Assembly (NCBI GenBank): GCA_041494245.1
Contig: JBGQAK010000009.1
Span: 1-64,000, forward strand
DNA: 64,000 nucleotides
Direction: 5' to 3'
Origin: RBG-13-68-16 sp041494245
GTDB lineage: Bacteria; Acidobacteriota; Thermoanaerobaculia; Thermoanaerobaculales; Thermoanaerobaculaceae
Positions within the stretch are counted from its first letter, which is position 1. Each line of letters begins with the position of its first letter. Below are positions 1 to 9,996 of this stretch, one piece after another. The translations under genes and the position numbers were made by a program. The notes beneath the pieces are model-generated. The model was given only the letters and a program-made list of their open reading frames with translations. It did not search any database and was not told the DNA's origin.

Positions 1-439
1 CCCGATCGAGGACCAGCCGGCCACCCTGGCTACCCGCCTCACCCGCCGCCCCCACGGTCAGCACACCACCCCCCGTGCCCTCCCCAACCACCAGCCGCAG
101 CGAGACGCCCTGCGCCTGCGCCGGAATCCCGCACCGCCCCACCACCGCGATCTCCTGGGCCGCACCAGGGAGCAGGGCGGGGGAACCTGCCGCCCGGGTG
201 TCGAGCAGGCGACACGGCGCGATCGCCACCAGCGGCAGCGCCCGCACCACGGCCTGCTCCGCAGCGACCTCGGGACCCTCAGCCGCCGGCGTGCCGGCAG
301 CCGGGATCGCCCCGGACGGCAGCCAGTACGGCGGCGCCGGCCAGCTCGCCAGCGGTGCATCCGCCGGCCCCTGGGCCAGCACGACAGCTCCCAGGCACAC
401 GATCATCACAGCCAGGACAACGAAACGCCGCGTAGGCAT
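1..439 (-). CDS. Secreted protein with PCRLLDTR-type module, 3' end beyond window edge
   Basis: Reads leftward off the window edge, so only the first 146 codons are visible. ATG at 439 follows a GGAGG with 7 bases between. The first 22 residues form a signal peptide (two Arg, then a hydrophobic run ending VVLAQG). The mature part is Pro/Ala rich and then reaches APCRLLDTR followed by a Gly/Val-rich beta stretch (VVGEGTGGGVLTVGAAG). That Cys-Arg-x-x-Asp-Thr-Arg pattern is common in exported bacterial proteins with beta-rich repeats; the function is not known. Transcribed in the same direction as the surface-fibre gene upstream of it. Confidence 0.7.
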   Translation of the reverse strand, partial: MPTRRFVVLAVMIVCLGAVVLAQGPADAPLASWPAPPYWLPSGAIPAAGTPAAEGPEVAAEQAVVRALPLVAIAPCRLLDTRAAGSPALLPGAAQEIAVVGRCGIPAQAQGVSLRLVVGEGTGGGVLTVGAAGEAGSQGGRLVLDR

Positions 440-542
440 ACGAGGGCCTCCTTAGCTTGTCGTGAAGGCCACGTCGGGGGGGCAACGTGCACCACGGCGA
501 CTCACACGCCCGGGACGCGGTCTTCGGGTCGTCTTGACGGTC

Positions 543-571
543 ACACTAAGGCATCAATTCTCGTTTGTCTA
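543..571 (-). promoter_or_regulatory. Possible sigma-70-type promoter for the partial secreted gene
   Basis: On the minus strand TAGACA (566-571), 17 bases, then TAGTGT (543-548). The -35 matches 5 of 6 consensus bases, the -10 is weak. It lies about 100 bases upstream of the start at 439. Confidence 0.3.
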
Positions 572-697
572 GATCTGGCGGATGGACTTTTCGCAGGTAC
601 AGTCCTGATTGTGCTTGACTCGGCCAAACGCGTCCCAAAGGAGGGAGATTCCCCGACCGGGGGTCGTGCGCTGCGCACCTGCCCGGCATGAAAGCCC

Positions 698-723
698 GGG
701 GGCGCGGCGTGCGCCGCGCCCCC
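698..723 (-). terminator. GC-rich perfect hairpin after the fibre gene
   Basis: A perfect 12-bp inverted repeat (698-709 with 712-723) with a 2-base centre, 26 bases beyond the fibre gene's stop codon. There is no clear T tract on the minus strand, so it may be a Rho-assisted stop or a mRNA 3'-end stabiliser rather than a classical intrinsic terminator. Confidence 0.45.
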
Positions 724-749
724 GTGGGACTCCGCGTGACCCGGAGGAG

Positions 750-2951
750 CTAGTGACTGTGGGCCGTTTCGGTGGTCGTGGCTGCATTCTGTGCCTCGAC
801 CAATACCTGCACCTGGCGGCGCAACTCCTCGATTTGTGACTGCTGGGTGCCGCTGCGCGCCTCGAGCTCGGCAATCCTGGCGTCCCGGCTCTCGATCCGC
901 AACTGCTGTGCTTGGATCGTGGCCTGCTGCTCCTGGATCGCTTTGACCAAGGGAGCGATGAAGTCCGTGTAGCGCAGAGAGAGCGTGCGCTCCCGGTCGC
1001 CGCCGACGCCGACCACGTTGTACCCGTCGCCGAGGAGCGCTTCGACGTCCTGCCCGAGGAACCCGAAGTCCACGCGGCCGTTGCCCTCGATCATGCGGAA
1101 CTGCACCGGCCGCAGCGCCAAAATGAGGTCGAGCCCGAGGTCGAGATCACGGATGCCCCTTTTCGCCCGTGCATCGGAGAGGTTGGACCACCCCACCTGC
1201 CCGCCGATCACCGTCACGGAGGCGTTGCCGATGCGCACCTTGTTGGAGGCATCCACACTCGCGAGGTACCCGATGGCAGTGGCGTTTCTGAGGTTGTTGG
1301 CGGTTGCGTCGGCGCCATTGCCGAGGAAGGTGTTCGCCTCACCCGTGGTGATCGTGTCACCAGCGCCGTAGCCCAAGGCTGTATTGGCGGCGCCGGTCGT
1401 GTTGGACTTCAGACTGTTGTCTCCGCTTGCTGTGTTGGCGTAGCCCGTCGTGTTGGAGGACAGGCTGTAGGAGCCGCCCGCGGTGTTGTTGTAGCCCGTC
1501 GTGTTTTGTGCAAGGCTCCGGGTTCCGCTCGCGGTGTTATCGTGACCCGTCGTGTTGGCATAGAGGCTCCAACTGCCGGTGGCGGTGTTATAGGTACCGG
1601 TCGTGTTGGCGTCGAGGCTGGCGTACCCGCTCGCGGTGTTTTCGGCGCCCGTTGTGTTGTAAAGGAGGCTGGCGAAACCGCTCGCTGTATTGGCGTGGCC
1701 CGTCGTGTTGGCCGGTAAGCATCTATACCCGACTGCGGTGTTGTACTTCCCGTCATCCCCGCCAGGTCCTCCCATCGTGAAGTTACCCGCACTGTCACCC
1801 ACGAACGTGTTGCCGGCGTTGGCAGGGCCGTAGTTGTGCAGGAAGGCGGTCGAGCCCAACTTAACCTGCCCTGTTGAGACCGTGGTCAAGGGGAGGCTCA
1901 GGTTCCCGGAGATCCCGATGTTTGTCCCATCGTTCGTCAGGGCGCTGCTCGCGGTCCACGCCGAGCCGGTGTGGTACAGCGTCTGCCCCGCGGTCCCCGG
2001 CGGCAGGCTCGCACCCGACCCGCCCGTGGCGGCGATCGTCAGGGTGTTGCCGGAGGGGGTGATCGTGACGTTCGCACCCGCGGCCAGCGTGACGTCGTCG
2101 TGCAGACCGTTGAGGGTGCGGACGTAGGAACCCGTCGGGGCGAGGAGGTCGGGGCTGAACGCCATCTCGAAGGTGGTGGCGTCGTTGGAGTGGTTGGCGA
2201 CGCCGGAGCCGACGGCGATGACCTTGCCCGAGCCCCCGGTCACACGCATCTCGAGCGTCACGTTCTGGTGATTGATCGCCGGGACGAGGTCCTCGATCGG
2301 GTAGTAGCGCGGCTCGAATCCGCCGGTGGTGGGGTAGGCCTTGTCGCCGATCACGTCGCCGGTCTCGGAGTAGGCGATCACGCGGACGTTGGCGGTCGAG
2401 CCGGTGGTCTCCACCCAGCCGAAGTTATAGCGGAACTGGGAATCGTTCCTGGGGGCGGTCTGGTAGACGCCGAGCACCTTGGCGGACTGGCCGTTGCCGA
2501 TGGCGAAGGAGGCGGGGATGGCGTTGTACGCTTGCCCCTGGGTGTCCCTGTCCTCGCCGTCCTGGGGCAGGTTGTACATGCGGCAGGAGGCGAGCACGGG
2601 GACGTTGGCCTTGATGCGGAGGGCGCCCCACTTTTCGACGCCGAACAGCGTGCCGATGGTGTTGGGGTAGCGGCGGGTGTCGCCGGGTGGGATGGAGTCG
2701 GTGAAGACGAGCGGGGAGGGGTTGGGGAGGTTGCGTTCGAGGAAAACGATGGAAACGTTGGCGGTGGTGTCCGATGGGTTGTGGATCCAGAGCAGGGTGT
2801 GCCACTGCGAGCCGAGGTTGCCGGGGCGGCGGCCCACCGAGGGGATGAACACGTCCGTGCCGGCAAACCCGGCGAACAGGGAGGCTGCGGCACACATGAG
2901 AAGCAGTGCAGCAAGCAGCGGTGCAGACTTCAACAGCGTCCGGCGTGTCAC
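750..2951 (-). CDS. Secreted trimeric-fibre-like protein with C-terminal Peptidase_S74 chaperone
   Basis: 733 residues from GTG at 2951 (GGAGG 6 bases before). Signal peptide at residues 1-27. Residues about 34-265 form a beta-rich ectodomain (QWHTLLWIHN near the start) that recurs in the protein at 45497-46555. A linker follows, then seven 17-residue repeats of the form NTTGxxNTASGxxSLxx, as in left-handed beta-roll head repeats. The end carries an intramolecular chaperone domain of the endosialidase/tail-spike type: SDARAKRGI, GFLGQDV and YTDFIAPLVKAIQEQ, then a heptad-rich coiled coil. In known S74 proteins the Ser-Lys pair in SDxRxK drives self-cleavage after trimer folding; both residues are present. 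Expected on the outside of the cell as a trimer. Function beyond that (adhesion, matrix) is inference. Confidence 0.85.
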   Translation of the reverse strand: MTRRTLLKSAPLLAALLLMCAAASLFAGFAGTDVFIPSVGRRPGNLGSQWHTLLWIHNPSDTTANVSIVFLERNLPNPSPLVFTDSIPPGDTRRYPNTIGTLFGVEKWGALRIKANVPVLASCRMYNLPQDGEDRDTQGQAYNAIPASFAIGNGQSAKVLGVYQTAPRNDSQFRYNFGWVETTGSTANVRVIAYSETGDVIGDKAYPTTGGFEPRYYPIEDLVPAINHQNVTLEMRVTGGSGKVIAVGSGVANHSNDATTFEMAFSPDLLAPTGSYVRTLNGLHDDVTLAAGANVTITPSGNTLTIAATGGSGASLPPGTAGQTLYHTGSAWTASSALTNDGTNIGISGNLSLPLTTVSTGQVKLGSTAFLHNYGPANAGNTFVGDSAGNFTMGGPGGDDGKYNTAVGYRCLPANTTGHANTASGFASLLYNTTGAENTASGYASLDANTTGTYNTATGSWSLYANTTGHDNTASGTRSLAQNTTGYNNTAGGSYSLSSNTTGYANTASGDNSLKSNTTGAANTALGYGAGDTITTGEANTFLGNGADATANNLRNATAIGYLASVDASNKVRIGNASVTVIGGQVGWSNLSDARAKRGIRDLDLGLDLILALRPVQFRMIEGNGRVDFGFLGQDVEALLGDGYNVVGVGGDRERTLSLRYTDFIAPLVKAIQEQQATIQAQQLRIESRDARIAELEARSGTQQSQIEELRRQVQVLVEAQNAATTTETAHSH
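1353..1709 (-). repeat. Seven 51-bp coding tandem repeats
   Basis: In-frame units of 51 bp encode NTTG..NTASG..SL.. motifs of the fibre protein. The conserved GTCGTGTTG (plus strand) recurs at 1396, 1447, 1498, 1549, 1600 and 1702, with one variant at 1651, exactly 51 bases apart. The array is coding, not a CRISPR. Confidence 0.9.
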
Positions 2952-3044
2952 GAGGCACCTCCATCGGTCGTGAAGGCCGGCCGGGAGGGATCAGTTCGCA
3001 CCTCCAAGAAAGCCGGTTGCGGTCTTCCGTTTACTTGTGCAACG

Positions 3045-3073
3045 AATCTAGGGTCGCAGCTCTCACCTGTCAA
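3045..3073 (-). promoter_or_regulatory. Promoter of the fibre gene
   Basis: Minus strand: TTGACA (3068-3073), 17 bases, TAGATT (3045-3050). This is a near-consensus sigma-70 promoter giving a leader of roughly 85 bases before the GTG start at 2951. Confidence 0.7.
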
Positions 3074-3168
3074 GTCATAGATGAGACAACCAGTCAAAAT
3101 CGGCGCTTGATTATGACGGAGCCAGGCCGGTGGTGGATCGTGCCCGGCTTCCAAGAGGCGTTCATGTT

Positions 3169-3846
3169 TCAATGGGCGTCGCGGAAGCGGCGCCGGCGGA
3201 CGCCCTCCACGACGGCGCCGGCCAGCCACCCGAAGGCCACGAGGGCGAGGACCGCGCTACCGTGCCAGAGCAACGTGTGGCCAAGGTCTGCGAGTGGGCA
3301 GATAAGGTGCCACACGCCGTCGGTGAGCAGGCCGACGCCCGCCCCACCCAGGACGCCCGCCCAGCGCGGGCGCACCGCGTACGCGCGCGTCGCCAGGAAC
3401 AGCGTCAGAGCAAGGGCAGGGAGCGCCAGAGTGCTCTCCATGGGGATGCAATGAGCGCCTTCGGGCGGGAAGTGGCTCTCGGGCATCCCGCGCCGCAGCC
3501 AGGTAAGTACCGCCACCGCCGCCTGGACGACAGGCACGGCAATGAGGGCCGACGTGCGTACGGCAACGCTCGCACCGGAGCCGGGCACCGCCTCGCGGAG
3601 GGCGAGCAGCACGACGGCGAGCCCGGCCATGCCCTCCAGCACGGCGGCGCCCCAGCACAGCCCGAAGCCCAGGGCGGCCGCGTCGTTCCGAATCCCCGTG
3701 GCGAAAGGAAGGACGAGCAACAGGAGGCCGGCCCAGAGCGCCACCCATGACGCCCGTCGGAGAGGCGGCGGCAGCGGCCTCACCGGCCGGGGGTCGGCCT
3801 CGAGCGCGCGGCGGAGCGCTTCGGGCAGGGCCTGCCTGTCGCTCAC
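3169..3846 (-). CDS. NrsF-family (DUF1109) anti-sigma factor
   Basis: 225 residues, start GTG overlapping the stop of the sigma gene by four bases (GTGA), so it is translationally coupled. A short cytosolic N-terminus (MSDRQALPEALRRAL...) is followed by six hydrophobic helices. The conserved Cys-bearing loop PPEGAHCIPMES and the GLLTDGVWHLICPLAD segment fit the NrsF family, membrane proteins that hold a cognate ECF sigma factor inactive and release it on an envelope or metal/redox signal. Paired placement with an ECF sigma gene strongly supports the call. The inducing signal cannot be read from the sequence. Confidence 0.8.
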   Translation of the reverse strand: MSDRQALPEALRRALEADPRPVRPLPPPLRRASWVALWAGLLLLVLPFATGIRNDAAALGFGLCWGAAVLEGMAGLAVVLLALREAVPGSGASVAVRTSALIAVPVVQAAVAVLTWLRRGMPESHFPPEGAHCIPMESTLALPALALTLFLATRAYAVRPRWAGVLGGAGVGLLTDGVWHLICPLADLGHTLLWHGSAVLALVAFGWLAGAVVEGVRRRRFRDAH

Positions 3847-4433
3847 GAGGTAGCTCTCTGCACACCCATTGCCGTCCGCAGCTCCCGCAGGGCGCGGTGC
3901 GCGCGCACCTTGGCGGCCCCCTCGCTGATCCCCAGCACGGCGCCCACCTCTTTGAAGCTCAACCCAACGATATGGTGCAAGACGAGCGGTTCGCGTCGTG
4001 CCTCTGGCAGGCTCGCGAGCGCCTTTCGCACCGTCGGCCCGTCGCCCAGTGCCTCGATGTCCGGCGGCACGGCGACGTCCGGCAGCTCGTCATCGGCGAT
4101 AGCCTCGTGCCGGCCGCGTCGCGAGCTGGCGCGCCGGTGCATCAAGAACACGTTGCGGGCGATGGCGTAGACCCAGGGTTTCACCGGACGCCCGGGGCCG
4201 TAGGTGTGGCGGACCCGGTGGAGTTGCAGGAACGTCTCCTGGAGCAGGTCCTCGGCCACGGTCCCGTCCCGGGCAAGGACGCGCAGGTAGCCCTTGAGCG
4301 GGCTCGCAAGTGCGCCGTAGATCGTCTCGAACGCTTCCATCGTCCCGCGCTGGTAGGCCACCATTGCTGCCACGAGGGCGTCCTCGTCCGTGCCGGCCCC
4401 AGCCACCGCCCGGGTATTTGCCGCGCCGTCCAT
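3843..4433 (-). CDS. ECF-type RNA polymerase sigma factor
   Basis: 196 residues from ATG at 4433. Region 2 spans about residues 25-95 (MEAFETIYGALASPLKGYLR, LLQETFLQLHRVR, KPWVYAIARNVF) and region 4 about 135-190 (LPEARREPLVLHHIVGLSFK, VGAVLGISEGAAKVRAHRAL). No region 1 or 3, as expected for an ECF factor. The start lies 5 bases after the mutL stop and there is no clear ribosome site, which suggests coupling to mutL. The neighbouring NrsF gene should encode its anti-sigma factor. Target promoters are unknown. Confidence 0.9.
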   Translation of the reverse strand: MDGAANTRAVAGAGTDEDALVAAMVAYQRGTMEAFETIYGALASPLKGYLRVLARDGTVAEDLLQETFLQLHRVRHTYGPGRPVKPWVYAIARNVFLMHRRASSRRGRHEAIADDELPDVAVPPDIEALGDGPTVRKALASLPEARREPLVLHHIVGLSFKEVGAVLGISEGAAKVRAHRALRELRTAMGVQRATS

Positions 4434-4438
4434 CGGGG

Positions 4439-6166
<1,728 letters not shown>

Positions 6167-6198
6167 GAGCCGGCACCGGGTTGGAAGTGCCGCCTGCG

Positions 6199-6204
6199 TA
6201 CAAT
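6199..6204 (+). promoter_or_regulatory. -10-like box, possible leaderless start
   Basis: TACAAT ends 7 bases before the ATG of the acyl-CoA dehydrogenase at 6211, and no Shine-Dalgarno lies between. Transcription would begin at or next to the start codon. Confidence 0.45.
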
Positions 6205-6210
6205 GGCACC

Positions 6211-7371
6211 ATGGACTTCGAGCTTTCCGAACAGCAGCGGATGGTGCGCGACATGGTGCGCGAGTTCGCCGCGGAGAAGCTGCGGCCGGGCGCGTCCTCG
6301 CGCGATGAGACGGGCGAGTACCCGATTGAGATCTTCAGCGACCTCGCGCGGCTCGGCCTGCTGGGCATGCTGGTCCCCGAGGCGTACGGCGGCGCCGGCA
6401 TGGACGCGCTCTCCTACGTACTCGCGGTGGAGGAGATCGCCCGCGCGGACGCCAGCGTCGCGGTCGGGGTGTCGGTGACCAACTCGGTCTGCCAGTGGCC
6501 GATCGCGCGCTTCGGCAGCGAGGAGCTCAAGGCGCGTGTGCTCCCGCCGCTGGCGCGCGGCGAGCAGGTAGGCGGCATCATGCTGACCGAGCCCGCCGCC
6601 GGCTCGGACGTGGCCTCGCTGCGGACGACCTACCGGCGCGAGGGTGGCCGGTTCCTGCTCTCGGGCTCAAAGGCTTGGATCACCAACGCCGGGGTCGCGC
6701 GCACCTTCGTGGTACTGGCGACGCGCAACCCGTCCGAGGGCGCAAAGGGCCTGTCCGCGTTCGTCCTGGACGCCGCCCAGCCGGGGGTGATCATCGGCGC
6801 ACCGGAGAAGAAGATGGGGCTGCGGGCCTCGGTCACCGCGGCGGTGACGCTGGAGGATGCCGAGGTCCCGGCGGCGAACCTGCTGGGCGCCGAGGGGCAG
6901 GGGATGAAGATCGCCCTCGCCACCCTCGACCACTCGCGACTGGGGATCGCGGCGCAGTCGCTCGGGATCGCCCAGGCGGCGCTGGACGAGTCCCTGCGCT
7001 ACGCCAGGCAGCGCGAGCAGTTCGGCAAGCCGATCATCGAACACCAGGCGGTGGGTTTCCGCCTCGCGGACATGGACACCGAGCTGGAGGCCGCGCGCTG
7101 GCTCACCTACCGTGCGGCGTGGCTCTCGGAGCGCGGTGGGCGGATCAGCCGCACGAGCGCCCAGGCCAAGCTGCTCGCCAGCGAGACGGCCAACCGGGTC
7201 GTGGCGCTGGCGGTCCAGGTGCACGGGGGGTACGGGTACTCGCGCGAGTACCCGGTCGAGCGCCTCTACCGGGACGCGCGGGTGACCACGATCTACGAGG
7301 GCACGAGCGAGGTGCAGCGCATGGTGATCGCCAGGGCGCTCAAGGAGCTGGAGACCACCGCCGTCGCCTGA
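6211..7371 (+). CDS. Acyl-CoA dehydrogenase
   Basis: 386 residues from ATG at 6211 (MDFELSEQQRMVRDMVREF), the usual family N-terminus; the open frame extends upstream without a better start. FAD enzyme that introduces the 2,3 double bond into acyl-CoA in fatty-acid or branched-chain oxidation. The middle domain shows MLTEPAAGSDVASLRT and GSKAWITNAG; the C-terminal domain shows RQREQFGKPI, VHGGYGYSREYPVERLYRD and the family-final YEGTSEVQRMVIAR. The catalytic base is expected at the Glu in IYEGTSEVQ. Substrate length cannot be told. Divergent from mutL; the short spacer has a -10-like box at the start codon. Confidence 0.93.
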   Translation: MDFELSEQQRMVRDMVREFAAEKLRPGASSRDETGEYPIEIFSDLARLGLLGMLVPEAYGGAGMDALSYVLAVEEIARADASVAVGVSVTNSVCQWPIARFGSEELKARVLPPLARGEQVGGIMLTEPAAGSDVASLRTTYRREGGRFLLSGSKAWITNAGVARTFVVLATRNPSEGAKGLSAFVLDAAQPGVIIGAPEKKMGLRASVTAAVTLEDAEVPAANLLGAEGQGMKIALATLDHSRLGIAAQSLGIAQAALDESLRYARQREQFGKPIIEHQAVGFRLADMDTELEAARWLTYRAAWLSERGGRISRTSAQAKLLASETANRVVALAVQVHGGYGYSREYPVERLYRDARVTTIYEGTSEVQRMVIARALKELETTAVA

Positions 7372-7385
7372 GCTGAGAAAGAAAA

Positions 7386-7405
7386 GCGCCGGCCGAGGCC
7401 GGCGC
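7386..7405 (-). terminator. Intrinsic terminator
   Basis: 9-bp GC stem (7386-7394 with 7397-7405). Read on the minus strand it is followed by TTTTCTTTC, so it serves the Hsp20 transcript; on the plus strand it lies just beyond the acyl-CoA dehydrogenase stop and may act for both. Confidence 0.75.
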
Positions 7406-7468
7406 ATTGCAAGGTGGAAGGGGACTGGTCAAGAGCGTGCACTTTCAGGCAGCGGGACCTCGTGGCAA

Positions 7469-7505
7469 GATCCCTCGTCCTACCTTCGGCGGGACTCGGG
7501 ATGAC
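7469..7505. repeat. Half copy of dispersed palindromic element
   Basis: Begins GATCCCTCG and ends CTCGGGATGAC, matching the right half of the complete elements at 47406-47505 and 47835-47939. It lies between convergent genes. Confidence 0.55.
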
Positions 7506-7533
7506 CTTCGGTCGCGTCCCACCCGATCGAAGG

Positions 7534-7992
7534 TCAGTTGTCTTCGACCTTGATGGAGATGGACTTGGGCTTGGCTTCCTCGCGCTTGGGCAGGGTCAGG
7601 TGAAGCACCCCGAGCCGGTACCCCGCATGGACCTTTTCCGGGTCCACGTTGGTGGGCAGGCTGAACGCGCGCTCGAACGAGCCATAGGCGCGCTCGACCC
7701 GATGGTAGGTCTCGCCCTCGGTGGCCTTCTCGAGGTTACGCGAGCCCTTGAGCGTCAGCACGCCGTTCTCGACGGAAACCTCGACCTCCTTGGGCTCGAT
7801 GCCCGGGAGCTCGGCAGAGATCTCGAGGGCGTCCTTGGTCTCGCGCACGTCGACAGCCGGCATCCAGCTGCCGGAGATGTAGTCCTCGTCCGGCCCGTGC
7901 GTGCGGCCCCACACGTCGCCGAACGCCCGGGTCATGCGATCCTGGAGGGTAGCCAGGTCCTTGAAGGGATTAAATCGTACGATGGTATGCAT
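7534..7992 (-). CDS. Small heat-shock protein, Hsp20 family
   Basis: 152 residues from ATG at 7992, with GAGGAC 8 bases before; the frame continues upstream to 8052 without a ribosome site. ATP-independent holdase chaperone in the cytosol. N-terminal arm begins MHTIVRFNPFKDL; the alpha-crystallin domain spans about residues 45-140 (WMPAVDVRETKDALEISAEL, PGIEPKEVEVSVENGVLTLK, GSFERAFSLP) and ends in the conserved G-x-L segment LGVLHLTLPK. Single gene with its own strong promoter and terminator. Confidence 0.93.
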   Translation of the reverse strand: MHTIVRFNPFKDLATLQDRMTRAFGDVWGRTHGPDEDYISGSWMPAVDVRETKDALEISAELPGIEPKEVEVSVENGVLTLKGSRNLEKATEGETYHRVERAYGSFERAFSLPTNVDPEKVHAGYRLGVLHLTLPKREEAKPKSISIKVEDN

Positions 7993-8040
7993 GGTGTCGT
8001 CCTCTTTTCCAGGGTCCTGTTTTCGAGCCCTCGAAGCGCA

Positions 8041-8069
8041 ACAATAGGACATGAGTGCTGAAATGTCAA
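8041..8069 (-). promoter_or_regulatory. Promoter of the Hsp20 gene
   Basis: Minus strand TTGACA (8064-8069), 17 bases, TATTGT (8041-8046). About 40 bases of leader. It looks like a sigma-70 promoter; no CIRCE element was seen. Confidence 0.75.
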
Positions 8070-8183
8070 GTCCTGGATGCAGGTCGAAACTTGATATGAG
8101 CTTAATACAGTCAGATGTGCACCGAAACCCAATGGAGGCATAGAGGTCTACGTGAAGGTGTTCAAGGGCTTGGAGGGTCGGTC

Positions 8184-9938
8184 ATGCTGGCGATGATCCT
8201 GGCGGCTGCCGCCGCGGCTGCGCCGCCGCTTGCGCTGCGGGTGGAGATGCAATCGTTGGGGCGGGGGCCCGAGGCGACGGTCATGGGGATCGCGCTCCAG
8301 GTTGCGCCCGAGGACAAGGCGCGGGCGGGGGAACGGCTGAGGGTGGCGGTGACCCTCGTGCGGGAGGGGAAGGTGCTCGACTCCGGCGATGCGGTGGTCA
8401 CCCTGCAGGAAGACGGCAGCGCGATGCTGTACCGCGAGTGGCCGCCGGGCGAGGGCGAGGTGCGCGTCTTCGTGGAGAGCCTCGACGGCAAGGCCCGGGG
8501 CGGCTGGACTGGCAAGGTCGTCGTGCCGATCGAGACGAAACCGTTCGAGGCGGAGGCGGGTGGCGCGCCGGACGCTCTCGCCCTGGCTCCCATTCCCGCG
8601 GCGAGCGGGACGGTGCACTTCCGCCCGCCCCCGCGTTCAGGGGGCATCGAGGCCATCGAGCTTGAGGCGGACGTACCCGAGGGAACGGCCCGGGTCGATT
8701 TCTTCCAGGACGACCAACTGCTGTTCCGGCGCCAGAGGCCGCCGTGGACGGTGTCGGTTCCGCTCGGAAAGGTGGCCAGGAGGACGACCGTGCGGGCCGC
8801 CGCGTACTCCAAGGACGGAACGTTCCTCGGCGAGGACGCGGTCGTGCTCAACGGCCCCAGCAACCAGCTGCCGGTGAAGATCCTGCTCGGACCCGAGCCG
8901 AAGGGGAGCGGGGGCCGGATCGTGACGGTCACCGTCGGAGGCATTTCCCCGGTGACGGAGATCCTCCTGCGCGCGGACGACCGCGCGGTGGCGCGGTGGA
9001 GCACCTGCCCGTGCGTCGTCACGCTGCCTGCGGAGATCTTCACGAAGGCCAAGGTGCTCTCGGCCGAGGCCACCAACCGCGACGGCCTGCGCGGGGAGGC
9101 CGTAGAGGTCCTGGGCACCACCGGGTACACGGAGAAGATGCGCATCGAGGTGGTGGAGCTCCCGGTCACGGTGTTCGACACGACGGGGAAGCTGGTCACC
9201 GGCCTGCCGCGCGAAGCCTTCCACGTCCTCGAGGACGGCAAAGAGGTAGCGCTGGAAGGGTTCGGCACCTCCGCGGAGCTGCCGCTCGCGCTTGGCATCC
9301 TGGTGGACACCTCGGGGTCGATGCTCCCGGAGTTCCCCGAGGTCCGCGAGGCGGTGGCCGGGTTCGCGAGCCGGCTCCTGCGGCCCGGCGACACCTACTT
9401 TCTCATGACCTTCTCGTTCGAGCCAAACGTGGCGCTCGAGTGGAACTCCGATCCGCAGGGTCTGGTGGGAGCTCTCGAGCGAACGACGCCCGTCGGAGGG
9501 ACCTCGCTGTTCGACGCCATCGTCCGCGCGCTCGACCAGTTCCGGGGCCGGCGCGGCCGCACCGCGCTGGTGCTGCTGTCCGACGGCGACGACAACACCT
9601 CGCGCGTCTCGTGGGACACCGCGCTGCGCTACGTGCGCACGATGCGCACGCCGATCTTCACCATCGGCTACGGGATCGGCATGCTGGACTTCATGATCCG
9701 CGGGCGCCTGAAGGACCTCGCGAGCGCGACGGGGGCGGAGATCTTCTACGTCCCGAAGAAGAAGGGCGACCTCGCGGACATCTACCGGCGCATCGACGCA
9801 CAGCTTCGCGCGCAGTACCTGCTGACCTACCGGTCGCCCTCCACCAAGGGGCCCGAGGAGTTTCGAAACGTGCGCGTCGAGGTGAAGGGCGAGAGCCTCA
9901 CGGCGCGCACGATCGCCGGCTATTTCCCGTACCAGTGA
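8184..9938 (+). CDS. Secreted VWFA-related domain protein (Acidobacteria type)
   Basis: 584 residues from ATG at 8184 with GGAGG 7 bases before. Short Ala-rich signal peptide (MLAMILAAAAAAAPP). Residues about 30-330 are beta-rich and Ig-like. A von Willebrand A domain begins near residue 365, with an intact MIDAS start DTSGS at 375-379, the Thr of GGTSLFDAI and the Asp of LLSDGDDNTS, so it should bind a divalent metal. The end reads LRAQYLLTYRSPSTKGPEEF, typical of the VWFA-related family (TIGR03436-like) that is expanded in Acidobacteriota. Role in the envelope unknown; likely protein binding. Confidence 0.85.
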   Translation: MLAMILAAAAAAAPPLALRVEMQSLGRGPEATVMGIALQVAPEDKARAGERLRVAVTLVREGKVLDSGDAVVTLQEDGSAMLYREWPPGEGEVRVFVESLDGKARGGWTGKVVVPIETKPFEAEAGGAPDALALAPIPAASGTVHFRPPPRSGGIEAIELEADVPEGTARVDFFQDDQLLFRRQRPPWTVSVPLGKVARRTTVRAAAYSKDGTFLGEDAVVLNGPSNQLPVKILLGPEPKGSGGRIVTVTVGGISPVTEILLRADDRAVARWSTCPCVVTLPAEIFTKAKVLSAEATNRDGLRGEAVEVLGTTGYTEKMRIEVVELPVTVFDTTGKLVTGLPREAFHVLEDGKEVALEGFGTSAELPLALGILVDTSGSMLPEFPEVREAVAGFASRLLRPGDTYFLMTFSFEPNVALEWNSDPQGLVGALERTTPVGGTSLFDAIVRALDQFRGRRGRTALVLLSDGDDNTSRVSWDTALRYVRTMRTPIFTIGYGIGMLDFMIRGRLKDLASATGAEIFYVPKKKGDLADIYRRIDAQLRAQYLLTYRSPSTKGPEEFRNVRVEVKGESLTARTIAGYFPYQ

Positions 9939-9980
9939 CGCCCGCGCACGGGACCGACGGGCATGGACGGGGTGCGGCGG

Positions 9981-9986
9981 TATACT
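9981..9986 (+). promoter_or_regulatory. -10-like box close to start codon
   Basis: TATACT ends 11 bases before the ATG at 9997; no Shine-Dalgarno is visible. Would give a leader of only a few bases. Confidence 0.4.
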
Positions 9987-9996
9987 GAACTCTAGG

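Larger units (their letters stand above)
440..749. other. Intergenic stretch between two secreted-protein genes
   Basis: 310 bases without a convincing gene. It contains the terminator-like hairpin at 698-723 and a possible promoter at 543-571, both reading leftward. The short open frames crossing it have no ribosome site or recognisable product. Confidence 0.6.

Noticed and set aside
1353..1709. Regularly spaced repeats that could be taken for a CRISPR array
   Set aside because: The 51-bp periodicity is in frame within the fibre gene and the 'spacers' vary only as protein repeats do.
1971..3080. Long plus-strand frames opposite the fibre gene and similar frames elsewhere
   Set aside because: Typical antisense frames of GC-rich DNA, with Arg/Gly/Ala-rich translations and no motifs.
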